From NCBI GenBank assembly GCA_021773975.1, contig JAJFJN010000038.1:1-64000 (forward strand): a stretch of DNA of 64,000 nt, read 5' to 3'. Position numbers and translations under genes: made by a program. The DNA is from Gammaproteobacteria bacterium (GTDB lineage Bacteria > Pseudomonadota > Gammaproteobacteria > Chromatiales > Chromatiaceae). The notes beneath the pieces were generated by a model. It made no database searches and was not told where the DNA came from. It saw only the letters and a list, made by a program, of their open reading frames with translations. Shown in pieces: positions 37,761 through 46,281 of this stretch. Every line of letters starts with the position of its first letter. The first letter of the stretch is position 1.

Positions 37761-39124
37761 TAACCCTGCTCCACCCTCACCACCAAACCTCAAGGCTCAA
37801 TAGTGACACACTGACCAGCCCTTATTTAAACAGGCTGGTCAGTATTGTCTCATTCCTGTTGCTGTTTTTTGCAGCCACCGCTCTACCGCGCAGCCTCATC
37901 GCAGCTGACCTCCATATTCCCAGCGAACAGTTCCCCACTATCCAAGCAGCCATATCTGCCGCCAATAAGGACGATAGCCTCTATATCGCACCTGGCATTT
38001 TTCAAGAGAGCCTCACTATTGATAAGGCGCTCTCTTTGATTGGCAGTCCGGATAAAAAAACCATCATTGATGGATCAGGAAAGGGCAAAGTCATCACCAT
38101 AACCAGTCCAAACGTCCATATTTCTGGATTAGAGGTGCGTCACAGCGGCGACATTATTGAGGACTCTGATGCCTGCATCTATGTCACCAAAAAGGCGGCC
38201 AATGTGAAGCTGGATGGCAATTCACTCAGCCAATGCGCCTTTGGCATCTGGGTCAACGGCAGCCACAGCCCCATCGTGACAAACAACACAGTCACCGGAT
38301 ATCAGAAAAAATTCCTCTCCGACCGAGGCAACGGCATCCATATCTGGAACATCGAAAGTGGACTGGTAAAGGGAAACAAGGTGTTCGGAGTTCGCGACGG
38401 CATCTATCTCTCAAACACCGGGAAATCTTCCATTGAAGATAATGTGATGGATAATGTGCGTTTCGGCATTCACTACATGTATAACGACAACAACCGGGTA
38501 ACCGGGAATACCACCTGTAACTCCATGGTTGGGCAGGCCATGATGTTTTCAAAACGGTTGGTTGTCAGTAACAATGCGGTCATCAATAATCGAGATCACG
38601 GCATCATGCTGCGCGCCATTTACGACTCTAAGATTGATGGCAATATTGCCTATGGCAATAATAAGGGGATCTTCAGTAACGACTCCGACTTTAATGAGAT
38701 AACCAACAACTGGGTTGAGAATAATGCCATTGGCATCAATGTAATGGCCAGCGGTGAAGATACCAAATTCATAGGTAATAACTTTATCGCAAATCCCGTG
38801 CAGGTGCTCTTCTCCTGGCGTTTTTCACTTTATTGGCACAATGAAGAACAAGGCAACTACTGGAGCGACTATCTAGGCTGGGACTACAATAGCGATGGGG
38901 TAGGTGACAAGATATACTATGCCTCAAATCGAATGGACTATCTTATGCATCGCCATCCAAAAATGAGACTGCTTGCATTGAGTCCGGTTATTCAGCTTCT
39001 ACAGAACCTTGAATCCCGCTTCCCCGTACTACGGTCGGCCAGCGTTATTGATAAAAAACCAGCTATGCGACCAACGATGCCAATACCCAGTCAAATTGCC
39101 TCTCCAGAAACGGCATGCCTGTAA
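37757..39124 (+). CDS. nosD: NosD, periplasmic beta-helix maturation protein
   Basis: This 455-residue protein assists assembly of the CuZ site. After a signal peptide (about 28-50) come carbohydrate-binding/sugar-hydrolase (CASH) type beta-helix repeats rich in Asn turns (VTNNTVTG, IEDNVMDN, VTGNTTCN, ITNNWVENN), then NYWSDYLGWDYNSDGVGD. The only start leaving the signal intact is TTG at 37757, which overlaps the nosR stop and has GGGAAAGG about six bases upstream. nosF follows with a 10-base overlap. Confidence 0.92.
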   Translation: MITLLHPHHQTSRLNSDTLTSPYLNRLVSIVSFLLLFFAATALPRSLIAADLHIPSEQFPTIQAAISAANKDDSLYIAPGIFQESLTIDKALSLIGSPDKKTIIDGSGKGKVITITSPNVHISGLEVRHSGDIIEDSDACIYVTKKAANVKLDGNSLSQCAFGIWVNGSHSPIVTNNTVTGYQKKFLSDRGNGIHIWNIESGLVKGNKVFGVRDGIYLSNTGKSSIEDNVMDNVRFGIHYMYNDNNRVTGNTTCNSMVGQAMMFSKRLVVSNNAVINNRDHGIMLRAIYDSKIDGNIAYGNNKGIFSNDSDFNEITNNWVENNAIGINVMASGEDTKFIGNNFIANPVQVLFSWRFSLYWHNEEQGNYWSDYLGWDYNSDGVGDKIYYASNRMDYLMHRHPKMRLLALSPVIQLLQNLESRFPVLRSASVIDKKPAMRPTMPIPSQIASPETACL

Positions 39125-40071
39125 AGATGTCATCATCTCAATCAGCACCCATTCTATCTCTATCCAAGGTACGCAAAAGCTTCCCTGGCAAAGAGGTTTT
39201 AAAATCTATTGACTTGCAGATTGCAGCGGGAGAATTGGTTGCACTAGTAGGAAATAATGGCCAAGGCAAAACAACGCTGATGAAGTTGGTTCTTGGTCTG
39301 CTAGCACCAGATGAAGGCAAAATTCTAATCCATGGTGAAGCAGCAACCTCATCACGCACAACAGAGCAAAAAGCGCTCTTTGGTTATCTGCCAGAAACTA
39401 CCGCCTTCTATCCAAACCTAACCGGCCAAGAGACATTGCGCTATCTATCATCCCTCAAACAGGGAGCACCATCCAGAATAGATGAAGTGTTCGCAATCGT
39501 AGGTTTGGAAGATGCAAAACAATACCGCGTAAAAACCTATTCAAAAGGAATGAAGCAACGTCTTGGACTTGCCCAAGCCTTACTTGGTAATCCAAAATTA
39601 CTACTGCTGGATGAACCCACTAATGGACTGGATCCTTCCGGCATTCATGAGTTTTACCAAATTCTAAGTCGACTTAAAACAGAAGGTGTCGCTATTTTAA
39701 TGTCCAGCCACCTGCTTGCTGAAATAGAATCAAGAGCAGATGCGCTGGCATTGCTTAAAGGCGGGGTAATTAGCGCCCATGGCTCTATAGATGAACTTAT
39801 TGGTACGGCTGAGCTGCCTAGCATTATCCGATTTCAAAAAGGACAAAAATTCAACCTAAAAACATTAGATCAGATACTTAAACAACACACGGTAGAAAAA
39901 AAATATATTGAACACAGTGAAACATTTGTACTCACATGCCAACCTACCAATAAGCAAGCACTACTACTCGCACTGCTCTCTACTGATGGGCTGATTAACA
40001 AACTTATTGTTAACGATCCAGGACTTGAGCAACTATTTCTACAGTTAAATAGCGGCCTGGAAATTACTTAA
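39115..40071 (+). CDS. nosF: NosF, ABC transporter ATP-binding protein
   Basis: This 318-residue cytoplasmic ATPase pairs with NosY in the transporter needed for CuZ assembly, thought to supply sulfur or another factor. Walker A is GNNGQGKTT, the signature YSKGMKQR and Walker B LLLLDEPTNGLDP. An alternative ATG at 39127 removes four residues. It lies 12 bases before nosY. Confidence 0.94.
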   Translation: MPVKMSSSQSAPILSLSKVRKSFPGKEVLKSIDLQIAAGELVALVGNNGQGKTTLMKLVLGLLAPDEGKILIHGEAATSSRTTEQKALFGYLPETTAFYPNLTGQETLRYLSSLKQGAPSRIDEVFAIVGLEDAKQYRVKTYSKGMKQRLGLAQALLGNPKLLLLDEPTNGLDPSGIHEFYQILSRLKTEGVAILMSSHLLAEIESRADALALLKGGVISAHGSIDELIGTAELPSIIRFQKGQKFNLKTLDQILKQHTVEKKYIEHSETFVLTCQPTNKQALLLALLSTDGLINKLIVNDPGLEQLFLQLNSGLEIT

Positions 40072-40083
40072 AAAAACACCTCA

Positions 40084-40899
40084 ATGTCTACATTTAACAT
40101 CTTATTTTCAATTGCACGCAAAGAGTTTATCGACCATCTACGCAATGGCTGGATCATTGCTGTAGGCATGGCCTTTGCCATTTTCTCACTGCTCATTACC
40201 TTTGTTGGCTTTGGATTTACTGGCGCTGTTGGCATCGGCCAAGAGCAGAGCACCCTCTTCAGCCTGATCAACCTGGTCATCTATCTTGTTCCTCTACTTG
40301 GACTGCTGCTAAGTTATGACGGGATAGCCGGTGAACATGAGAGAGGTACGCTTGACCTATTAAAAAGCTATCCATTTAATACCCCGCTTTTACTCTATGG
40401 CAAATGGCTTGGGTTATTTATGGTGCTCGCTACCACCCTGATAGTGGGATTAACCGCTCCAGCAGCTGTGTCTATTTACAGCGGGCACACCTTGCAAGCC
40501 TGGACACTACTACTCATCACCTCAGTTTGGCTTGGCGCTGTTTTTATCTCCATTGCTATTCTATTCTCTGTTTTAATCCTGGATCGCGGCAAACTTATCG
40601 CCATCGCCATTGGCGTCTGGCTGCTATTTGTAGTGCTATTTGATCTCAGCGTTATCGGTATTTTGGTATCCACAGAGGGTGATGTGCCCATGAATTTGGT
40701 CAACCTTCTTTTTTACCTCAACCCAACTGCACTCTATCGTCTTCTATCCATTGATCTAATGATGGATGAAGCCATGATCCAGCAGCTGGGATTAATGGGG
40801 CAAATACCTCCGACACCCACACTTATTGCCGCCATTACAGCCTGGACAATCATCCCTACAACCATAGCGGGATGGTGCATTCGCACTTCAGAAAAATAG
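40084..40899 (+). CDS. nosY: NosY, ABC transporter permease
   Basis: This 271-residue inner-membrane permease has six hydrophobic helices (first about 20-42) and the ABC-2 type segment GEHERGTLDLLKSYP, conserved in NosY. It works with NosF and NosD in nitrous oxide reductase maturation. The nos operon order and spacing support the call. Ribosome site is weak, as for nosF, suggesting coupling. Confidence 0.93.
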   Translation: MSTFNILFSIARKEFIDHLRNGWIIAVGMAFAIFSLLITFVGFGFTGAVGIGQEQSTLFSLINLVIYLVPLLGLLLSYDGIAGEHERGTLDLLKSYPFNTPLLLYGKWLGLFMVLATTLIVGLTAPAAVSIYSGHTLQAWTLLLITSVWLGAVFISIAILFSVLILDRGKLIAIAIGVWLLFVVLFDLSVIGILVSTEGDVPMNLVNLLFYLNPTALYRLLSIDLMMDEAMIQQLGLMGQIPPTPTLIAAITAWTIIPTTIAGWCIRTSEK

Positions 40900-40914
40900 A
40901 ATCGGACCACAAAG

Positions 40915-41493
40915 ATGAGTAAACACCACATCACTGCAGCTTCATCCCTATTAATAGTACTAGCTCTCTCTAGCGGCTGTAGTGAAAAGCACAATACAAA
41001 TGCCTTGACCACCCCCACTGATTTAACACGGGATGAGGTCTGCATGTTGGATGGCATGATATTAGTTGATCACCCTGGCCCAAAAGGACAGGTTATTTTC
41101 AAAAACAACGAACAGCACTTTTTTTGTGATACCAAAGGATTGATCGCTACCCTCTACGATCAGAACTACAAAGCGAAAATCAAACAGGCGTTTGTGCAGG
41201 ACTTTGGAAAACGCAAGTGGGGCAGTTATAACGATAACTGGATCGATATAAAACAGGCTTTTCTTGTAATGGATAGCAGCCGGTTTGGTGCAATGGGGCC
41301 GACACTGGTCACCTTTGGCGCCCGTGCTGATGCCAACAGCTTCGCAAAAGAATTTGGAGGAAAGGTATTACCCTTTAGCCAATTAAATGAAGAAAAGTTT
41401 GAAGCTTATCAAAAACGCATCCGCCAACAGTTGCGGGACACCATTAGCAATATTTCAGCCGCTAATAATGCGGCAACACATCAGCATAATTAA
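40915..41493 (+). CDS. nosL: NosL, copper chaperone lipoprotein
   Basis: This 192-residue lipoprotein has lipobox SSGCSE with lipidated Cys 22. The NosL motif is diverged: EVCMLDGMIL retains one Cys and the Met pair, with FFCDTKG later. The C-terminal FGARADANSFAKEFGGKVL is typical of NosL. It closes the nos operon, 15 bases after nosY. Compared with the copy at 32.6 kb, it lacks the CxxC pair. Confidence 0.87.
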   Translation: MSKHHITAASSLLIVLALSSGCSEKHNTNALTTPTDLTRDEVCMLDGMILVDHPGPKGQVIFKNNEQHFFCDTKGLIATLYDQNYKAKIKQAFVQDFGKRKWGSYNDNWIDIKQAFLVMDSSRFGAMGPTLVTFGARADANSFAKEFGGKVLPFSQLNEEKFEAYQKRIRQQLRDTISNISAANNAATHQHN

Positions 41494-41541
41494 AGGCAGT
41501 TGAAGCCTATCCAGCAGCAACCTCAACCACCCTACTTTGAA

Positions 41542-42096
41542 TTACTGATTATGTGGAACATTCTCTTTGGGCGGCTCATGATTACCATTGCGCCACTCCC
41601 AAGGCATCACGAATTTCGCACGCCATAATCCCTGCCTCAGCTGGCGCGCAACAGCCTGCACACGCTTATATCTATTACTTTGCGCGGGATCATATACAGC
41701 CCAACCACCCAATACAGCCTGCTCACCAATATCAATCCGCTGAGGCGGCTCACCAACCCAGCAAGTTGCTAATAAAAGTCCCTTATCATTAACCTTATTA
41801 CCTTCGCAACTCAATGGATTATGAGCAATTAATTTTGCCAGTTTATCCACTGCAACTACACCACAGCGAAACTTATAATATTCCTTTTTTGTGAAACAGA
41901 CCTGATCCAGATCTGGCGCGTCCATCTCCTGTATCACAACCTGCCGACCATTGATCTCCACTGTTTTACCATCAATAACTTTAGCTTCACCCTTAACAAT
42001 TTGAAGCTCACCTTCCGAAGAAGCCGCAAATGCCATACTAGGAATAAGCAGCAAAGCTACCATATTAAATAGCGTTACTCGTAATAATTGAGCCAT
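41542..42096 (-). CDS. Exported SNase-fold protein with degenerate active site
   Basis: This 184-residue protein has a signal peptide ending AFA before ASS. The ATG at 42096 is chosen because AGAGG lies seven bases upstream; an in-frame ATG at 42120 overlaps the ctaA stop. The body follows the thermonuclease (SNase) pattern (AKVIDGKTVEI, MDAPDLDQVC, FRCGVVAVDKL, LATCWVG, GLWRAKFVMPWEWR). However, the catalytic Arg, Glu and second Arg are Val 54, Asp 62 and Leu, and the calcium Asp is Lys 44. It is therefore unlikely to be a nuclease. It is coupled to heme A synthase, so a role in oxidase or heme assembly is possible. Confidence 0.7.
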   Translation of the reverse strand: MAQLLRVTLFNMVALLLIPSMAFAASSEGELQIVKGEAKVIDGKTVEINGRQVVIQEMDAPDLDQVCFTKKEYYKFRCGVVAVDKLAKLIAHNPLSCEGNKVNDKGLLLATCWVGEPPQRIDIGEQAVLGGWAVYDPAQSNRYKRVQAVARQLRQGLWRAKFVMPWEWRNGNHEPPKENVPHNQ

Positions 42097-42119
42097 TATC
42101 AAACCTCTAAAATAATTCA

Positions 42120-43157
42120 TTACGCCCTGGAGACAGTTAACTGCTGCAAGACAAAAAGCGATGCCGTAAATAATAAAAGTGCGCCACCCTGATGGGCTGA
42201 GGCCAAAGGAATTGGAACATGAAGCAATAAGGTTGAAATACCCAATGCAACCTGAAGCAAGAGCGCACCTAACAGTAAATGCACCCCTAAACGCAACCTT
42301 GGGGTTAATTCAAACTGCTTAGAGCGCCACCAAAATATTGGAATTATAAAAAACAGTAGCGTTGCCAACACTCGATGGTCAAATTGCACTGTAGCAATAT
42401 TCTCAAAAAAGTTTGCCCAAAGAGGCGTCAGTCGAAAGATACCATCGGGTATAATCTGCCCGTTCATCAACGGAAAAGTATTATAAGCGAATCCAGCCTT
42501 CAAACCTGCAACAAAACCACCCGATAACAACGTAATAAAAACCAAGAGGCTAATAATTTGCGAATACCCGAGCACCTGCTTTATATCACCAGGCGAAGAT
42601 GAAGGTTCAGTCTTAAAAAAGAGTCCCAACGCCACCCAGAAAATATAACCGTAAACCAGCACAGCTAATCCAAAATGGGCGGTTAAACGATATTGACTCA
42701 CATGAGGGTTGCTAACCAAGCCGCTTTTTACCATGTACCATCCCAGTAAACCTTGCAAGCCCCCCAGTACAAACATTGCGACCAACTTGGGCGTAAGTGT
42801 ACGGTCAACGCGGCGTGTCGCAATAAAAAACAACATGGGAATAAGAAAGAGCACTCCAATTAGTCGCCCTAAAATACGGTGCGAATACTCAAACCAGAAA
42901 ATCGACTTAAACTCTTCCAGATTAAAATGGGAATTTTTCTTTATGTACTCTGGTGACTGCTGATAGAGCTGAAAGACCGAATCCCACTCAACTGTGCTCA
43001 TTGGAGGAAGGACACCGGTTATTGGCTCCCATTTTACCATTGAAAGTCCAGAGCCTGTCAGACGCGTAACCCCACCAAGCAAGACCATAGCAAAAATCGC
43101 GAGACAACAGATAAACAACCATATCGCAATAGGTCGCTGGTTCGTGGTGGATTTCAT
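42120..43157 (-). CDS. ctaA: Heme A synthase (COX15/CtaA)
   Basis: This 345-residue inner-membrane enzyme oxidises the heme O methyl group to make heme A. It has eight helices and the conserved VLLGGVTRLTGSGLSMVKWEP, EFKSIFWFEYSHRILGR and QFDHRVLA histidine segments. The ATG at 43157 (MKSTTNQ) is preferred; a TTG extension to 43196 is less likely. It diverges from the CuA-oxidase cluster, which contains ctaB, so the two probably make heme for the same enzyme. FNR-like box 43285-43298 lies between. Confidence 0.92.
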   Translation of the reverse strand: MKSTTNQRPIAIWLFICCLAIFAMVLLGGVTRLTGSGLSMVKWEPITGVLPPMSTVEWDSVFQLYQQSPEYIKKNSHFNLEEFKSIFWFEYSHRILGRLIGVLFLIPMLFFIATRRVDRTLTPKLVAMFVLGGLQGLLGWYMVKSGLVSNPHVSQYRLTAHFGLAVLVYGYIFWVALGLFFKTEPSSSPGDIKQVLGYSQIISLLVFITLLSGGFVAGLKAGFAYNTFPLMNGQIIPDGIFRLTPLWANFFENIATVQFDHRVLATLLFFIIPIFWWRSKQFELTPRLRLGVHLLLGALLLQVALGISTLLLHVPIPLASAHQGGALLLFTASLFVLQQLTVSRA

Positions 43158-43284
43158 AACTTCAGCTCTGCCCTTTGAACCGGGCTTAAACGACAAAGAG
43201 CATGGATGTTACCAAATAGAGCCACAATCGCAAATACAACTTACTAGCAATCCGCATAAAAAGCAGGTTAAAATCTGCGACAAA

Positions 43285-43326
43285 TTGACACAGGTCAAAA
43301 ACAAACACTACGACCGATGATCTAAT
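43285..43326 (+). promoter_or_regulatory. FNR/DNR-like box and class II promoter of the NorSY-like cluster
   Basis: TTGAC-ACAG-GTCAA at 43285-43298 is a perfect dyad. TCTAAT (43321-43326) lies 32 bases away centre to centre, correct for activation at -41.5. The bases around it (TGCGACAA before, AA after) match those at the nosZ box, so both genes probably answer the same activator. The rest of the region up to 43620 shows no gene. Confidence 0.65.
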
Positions 43327-43620
43327 GCCAGAGAACCTAAAAATGGGTCGCTGTGACGATAATCCCCCTTCGGATTCTAGGGGCTTTTCAGGCACTTACG
43401 AGACATAAGAAACTCTTTATCACACGCCGATCAACGGCAAAATGGTCAGGAGGAGATGTCATTTTCTTTGAGGTTTAGACTGAAAACTAGTTATGAATCA
43501 ATAAGCACCTGATGAGAACGCCATACTTGATATCAAAAAGTAAGGCGACGTATTAGAAGAAACAGCGAAGAAAAATTGCCGGTTTACACCATTTCGTAAC
43601 AACACATAAGGAGACAGCCA

Positions 43621-43791
43621 ATGGCTGAAGAAAATAAACCCGATGAGCAGGAAGATGAAAACATCTCCCCGTGGCAGCAAATCATCGACAACCCATTTCT
43701 ACTACTTTTTATTTGCGTAGCAATGCCTACAGTTTTTTACACACTATGGGGAGTCATGGAGGTCGCAACAATACCAACCGCTCCATACTAA
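43621..43791 (+). CDS. 56-residue single-TM protein of the oxidase cluster
   Basis: This short ORF begins MAEENKPDEQEDEN, has one hydrophobic helix (about residues 24-48, NPFLLLFICVAMPTVFY) and ends TIPTAPY. AGGAGA precedes the ATG by five bases, and it lies 50 bases before the CuA subunit on the same strand. Tiny membrane subunits (CbaX-like) commonly open B-type oxidase operons, so it is likely an accessory subunit. I recognise the type, not a named family. Confidence 0.72.
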   Translation: MAEENKPDEQEDENISPWQQIIDNPFLLLFICVAMPTVFYTLWGVMEVATIPTAPY

Positions 43792-43841
43792 GCACAGCGG
43801 CTAAGCTGCAACATTTTTCATTAATAAGAGGGGAGTAACGC

Positions 43842-44384
43842 ATGACTTCATTTATGCCTCCAGCCCAGAAGAATTGGTGGGCCGTGCCGGTAGGCCGCCA
43901 AGAAATCGTCTGGATTGCAATCGCGCTGGTTTGGTGTCTGATTATGTTTTTCATGATGCCGTTTTGGCACATGTATGGTGATCAGAACATCTCGAACGAA
44001 GGATATCGGGTCACACCGATCAAATATCAAGCAAAAGTCAATGAAATGATCGAGAAGTACAAGGTGCGCGAAGTAGGGGCCATGAAAACCCCCGTAGTCG
44101 CACCACCCGACGGCGGTGATATCTACCTGATGGCACGTCTTTGGTCGTGGTATCCAATGCTGGAGCTCAAGAAGGACGTAACCTATCGCCTTCACCTGAC
44201 CTCCATTGATTGGAATCACGGCTTTTCTTTGCAGCCTGTTAATATCAATCTACAGGTCGTCCCAGGATATGAATTTGTCCTAAACATAACTCCCAATAAA
44301 GCGGGTGAGTATACGATTGTCTGCAACGAATATTGCGGCATCATGCACCACACCATGCTGGGCAAGATCTGGGTGAAGGAGTAA
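43842..44384 (+). CDS. CuA subunit II of heme-copper oxidase/NO reductase (NorY-like)
   Basis: This 180-residue membrane-anchored protein has an N-terminal TM (about 21-41) and a periplasmic cupredoxin domain. CuA ligands are complete: His 126 (WNHGFS), Cys 161, Glu 163, Cys 165, His 169 and Met 172 (CNEYCGIMHHTM). GAGGGGAG precedes the ATG. It accepts electrons from cytochrome c. Its partner at 44391 lacks the oxidase tyrosine, so this pair resembles NorY-NorS (sNOR). A standard ba3-like oxidase subunit is the alternative reading. Confidence 0.85.
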   Translation: MTSFMPPAQKNWWAVPVGRQEIVWIAIALVWCLIMFFMMPFWHMYGDQNISNEGYRVTPIKYQAKVNEMIEKYKVREVGAMKTPVVAPPDGGDIYLMARLWSWYPMLELKKDVTYRLHLTSIDWNHGFSLQPVNINLQVVPGYEFVLNITPNKAGEYTIVCNEYCGIMHHTMLGKIWVKE

Positions 44385-44390
44385 TTGATA

Positions 44391-46127
44391 ATGGCACAAT
44401 TTAGACAATGTCCTGATACAGGGCTATTTTTCCACAAAGAAGCAGAAAACCTGATGAAGGCTAACGCCGTCGCTGGTGTTGTATGCTTACTCATTGCTGG
44501 CGTCCTCGCGTTGCTAGTTGTTCTTACACGTTGGCCTGCCGTCCATTTGCTACCAGCTGATGCCTTTTATATGGTATTGACTGCTCATGGTATCTGCGCG
44601 TTGATCTTCTGGGTCATCTTCTTTGAAATGGCCATTCTCTACTTTGCAGGTTCAACCCTGCTACGCAGCAGACTGGCAACGCCTCGCTGGGCATGGGCTG
44701 GCTTTGTGCTGATGATCGTCGGCGCTGTCATGACACTGGCTGCGGTCTTCGCAGGCAAATCCAGCGTAATGATGACCTCATACGTGCCTATGCGTGCAGA
44801 GCCTAGCTTCTATCTGGGTCTGGTTATATTCGCTGTTGGCGCACTGATCGGTTGCTTTGTCTACCTGGGCACCCTGGTTGTCGCCAAGAATGAGAAGACC
44901 TATGAAGGTTCTGTTCCATTGGTTACCTTTGGTGCCACAGTAGCCTGCGTCATCGCTATCTTCACCATCGCTTCTGGTGCTGAGATCCTGATCCCAACCT
45001 ACCTTTGGTCTATTGGCTATATCAGCCACATCGATCCAGCTATGTACCGCGTCATCTGGTGGGCACTGGGTCACTCCTCACAGCAGATCAACGTAGCTGC
45101 TCACGTAGCCGTTTGGTATCTGATCGCTGGTGTTATTTTTGGCGCTCGCCCAATGTCAGAGAAGGTCAGTCGTGCAGCATACCTGCTCTACATCTTCTTC
45201 TTGCAGCTAGCTTCTGCTCATCACCTGATGACCGATCCAGGTATCAGCTCCGAATGGAAGATCTTCAACACCTCATACGCCATGTATCTGGCTGTATTGG
45301 CTTCCATGATTCACGGTCTGACCGTTCCTGGTGCCATCGAAGTAGCGCAGCGCAAGAAAGGCCTGACCAACGGTTCTTTCGAATGGCTGCGTAAAGCACC
45401 ATGGGGCAACCCAGTCTTCTCCAGCATGTTTATCTCTCTAGTAGGCTTCGGCTTCTTGGGCGGTATCTCTGGTGTAGTTATGGGTACAGAGCAGATCAGT
45501 ATCATCATCCACAACACCATCTATGTACCAGGTCATTTCCACGCTACCGTGGTAATTGGTACAACAATGGCATGGATGGGACTAACCTATCTGCTGATTC
45601 CAGTACTGTTCCGCCGCAAGATGATCCTGCCACAGGCGGCTAAACTACAGCCGTACATCTTCGGTCTTGGCATGTCACTGGTTGCTGTTTTCCATATGGC
45701 TGCTGGCACCTTGGGTGTTGCTCGTCGCCACTGGGACATGGGCTTTGCAGGCAACCCACTGGGCTTCGAATATCCAGCGACCGCTTACCTATTGATGGGT
45801 ATCGCCGGTATTGGTGGTGTTATCGCTGTAGCAGGTGGTGCTCTGTTCATCGCCATCGCTGTTGGCTCTCTGGTATTCGGTGAGAAACTGCAAAAAGAAG
45901 CTGGCCTATTACAGAGCTTTGGCTTTCCTCTTGCTGATTCAGCCTACACCAATGAAAAGCCAGCGCGCTTGCCTATGGCTCCGGCTGAGGCTGTCGAGGC
46001 CGATCATGGTGAAGCCGGCTTTGAGGCTCCAGGAACATTTATCCTGGCTATGGTCTTGCTGGTAAGCTTCGTGATTTACTACTTCATTAACTGGAAGTAT
46101 CTGTCTGAAGTTTGGGGGCTTTCTTAA
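44391..46127 (+). CDS. Heme-copper catalytic subunit I lacking the active-site Tyr (NorS-like)
   Basis: This 578-residue protein has about 12 or more TM helices. The six metal ligands are all present: His 66 (LTAHG), His 228 (ALGHSSQQ), His 277/278 (SAHH) and His 382/384 (PGHFHA). In oxidases the helix with His 228 reads HPEVY, and the Tyr four residues on is cross-linked. Here that position is Gln 232. Loss of this Tyr is typical of NO reductases. The cluster order (subunit II, I, ctaB, SCO) and a DUF420 gene nearby match what I know of NorSY-SenC (sNOR). The ATG at 44391 follows GAAGGAG. Function as NO reductase is inference. Confidence 0.8.
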   Translation: MAQFRQCPDTGLFFHKEAENLMKANAVAGVVCLLIAGVLALLVVLTRWPAVHLLPADAFYMVLTAHGICALIFWVIFFEMAILYFAGSTLLRSRLATPRWAWAGFVLMIVGAVMTLAAVFAGKSSVMMTSYVPMRAEPSFYLGLVIFAVGALIGCFVYLGTLVVAKNEKTYEGSVPLVTFGATVACVIAIFTIASGAEILIPTYLWSIGYISHIDPAMYRVIWWALGHSSQQINVAAHVAVWYLIAGVIFGARPMSEKVSRAAYLLYIFFLQLASAHHLMTDPGISSEWKIFNTSYAMYLAVLASMIHGLTVPGAIEVAQRKKGLTNGSFEWLRKAPWGNPVFSSMFISLVGFGFLGGISGVVMGTEQISIIIHNTIYVPGHFHATVVIGTTMAWMGLTYLLIPVLFRRKMILPQAAKLQPYIFGLGMSLVAVFHMAAGTLGVARRHWDMGFAGNPLGFEYPATAYLLMGIAGIGGVIAVAGGALFIAIAVGSLVFGEKLQKEAGLLQSFGFPLADSAYTNEKPARLPMAPAEAVEADHGEAGFEAPGTFILAMVLLVSFVIYYFINWKYLSEVWGLS

Positions 46128-46142
46128 GCGACCCTTTTGAAG

Positions 46143-46177
46143 TGGGGCGAACTCTTTTCGAGTTCGCCCCATTTTTT
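46143..46177 (+). terminator. Terminator after the NorS-like gene
   Basis: A perfect 12-bp stem (46143-46154 with 46160-46171) and five-base loop are followed by six T. It ends the subunit II/I transcript before ctaB. Confidence 0.9.
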
Positions 46178-46281
46178 CTAGCTTTTTAGCGCAGACCTAC
46201 AGATAAAGCAGTATAATTATCTGCCACTGTGCAAAAGCAGTAGATAAATTCTTGTAAAGCAGGCAGCATTTCAATCCTCAT

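Noticed and set aside
44391-46127. Calling the CuA cluster an ordinary cytochrome c oxidase
   Set aside because: All His ligands are present but the obligatory Tyr is Gln and the promoter carries a nos-like FNR box; kept only as alternative.
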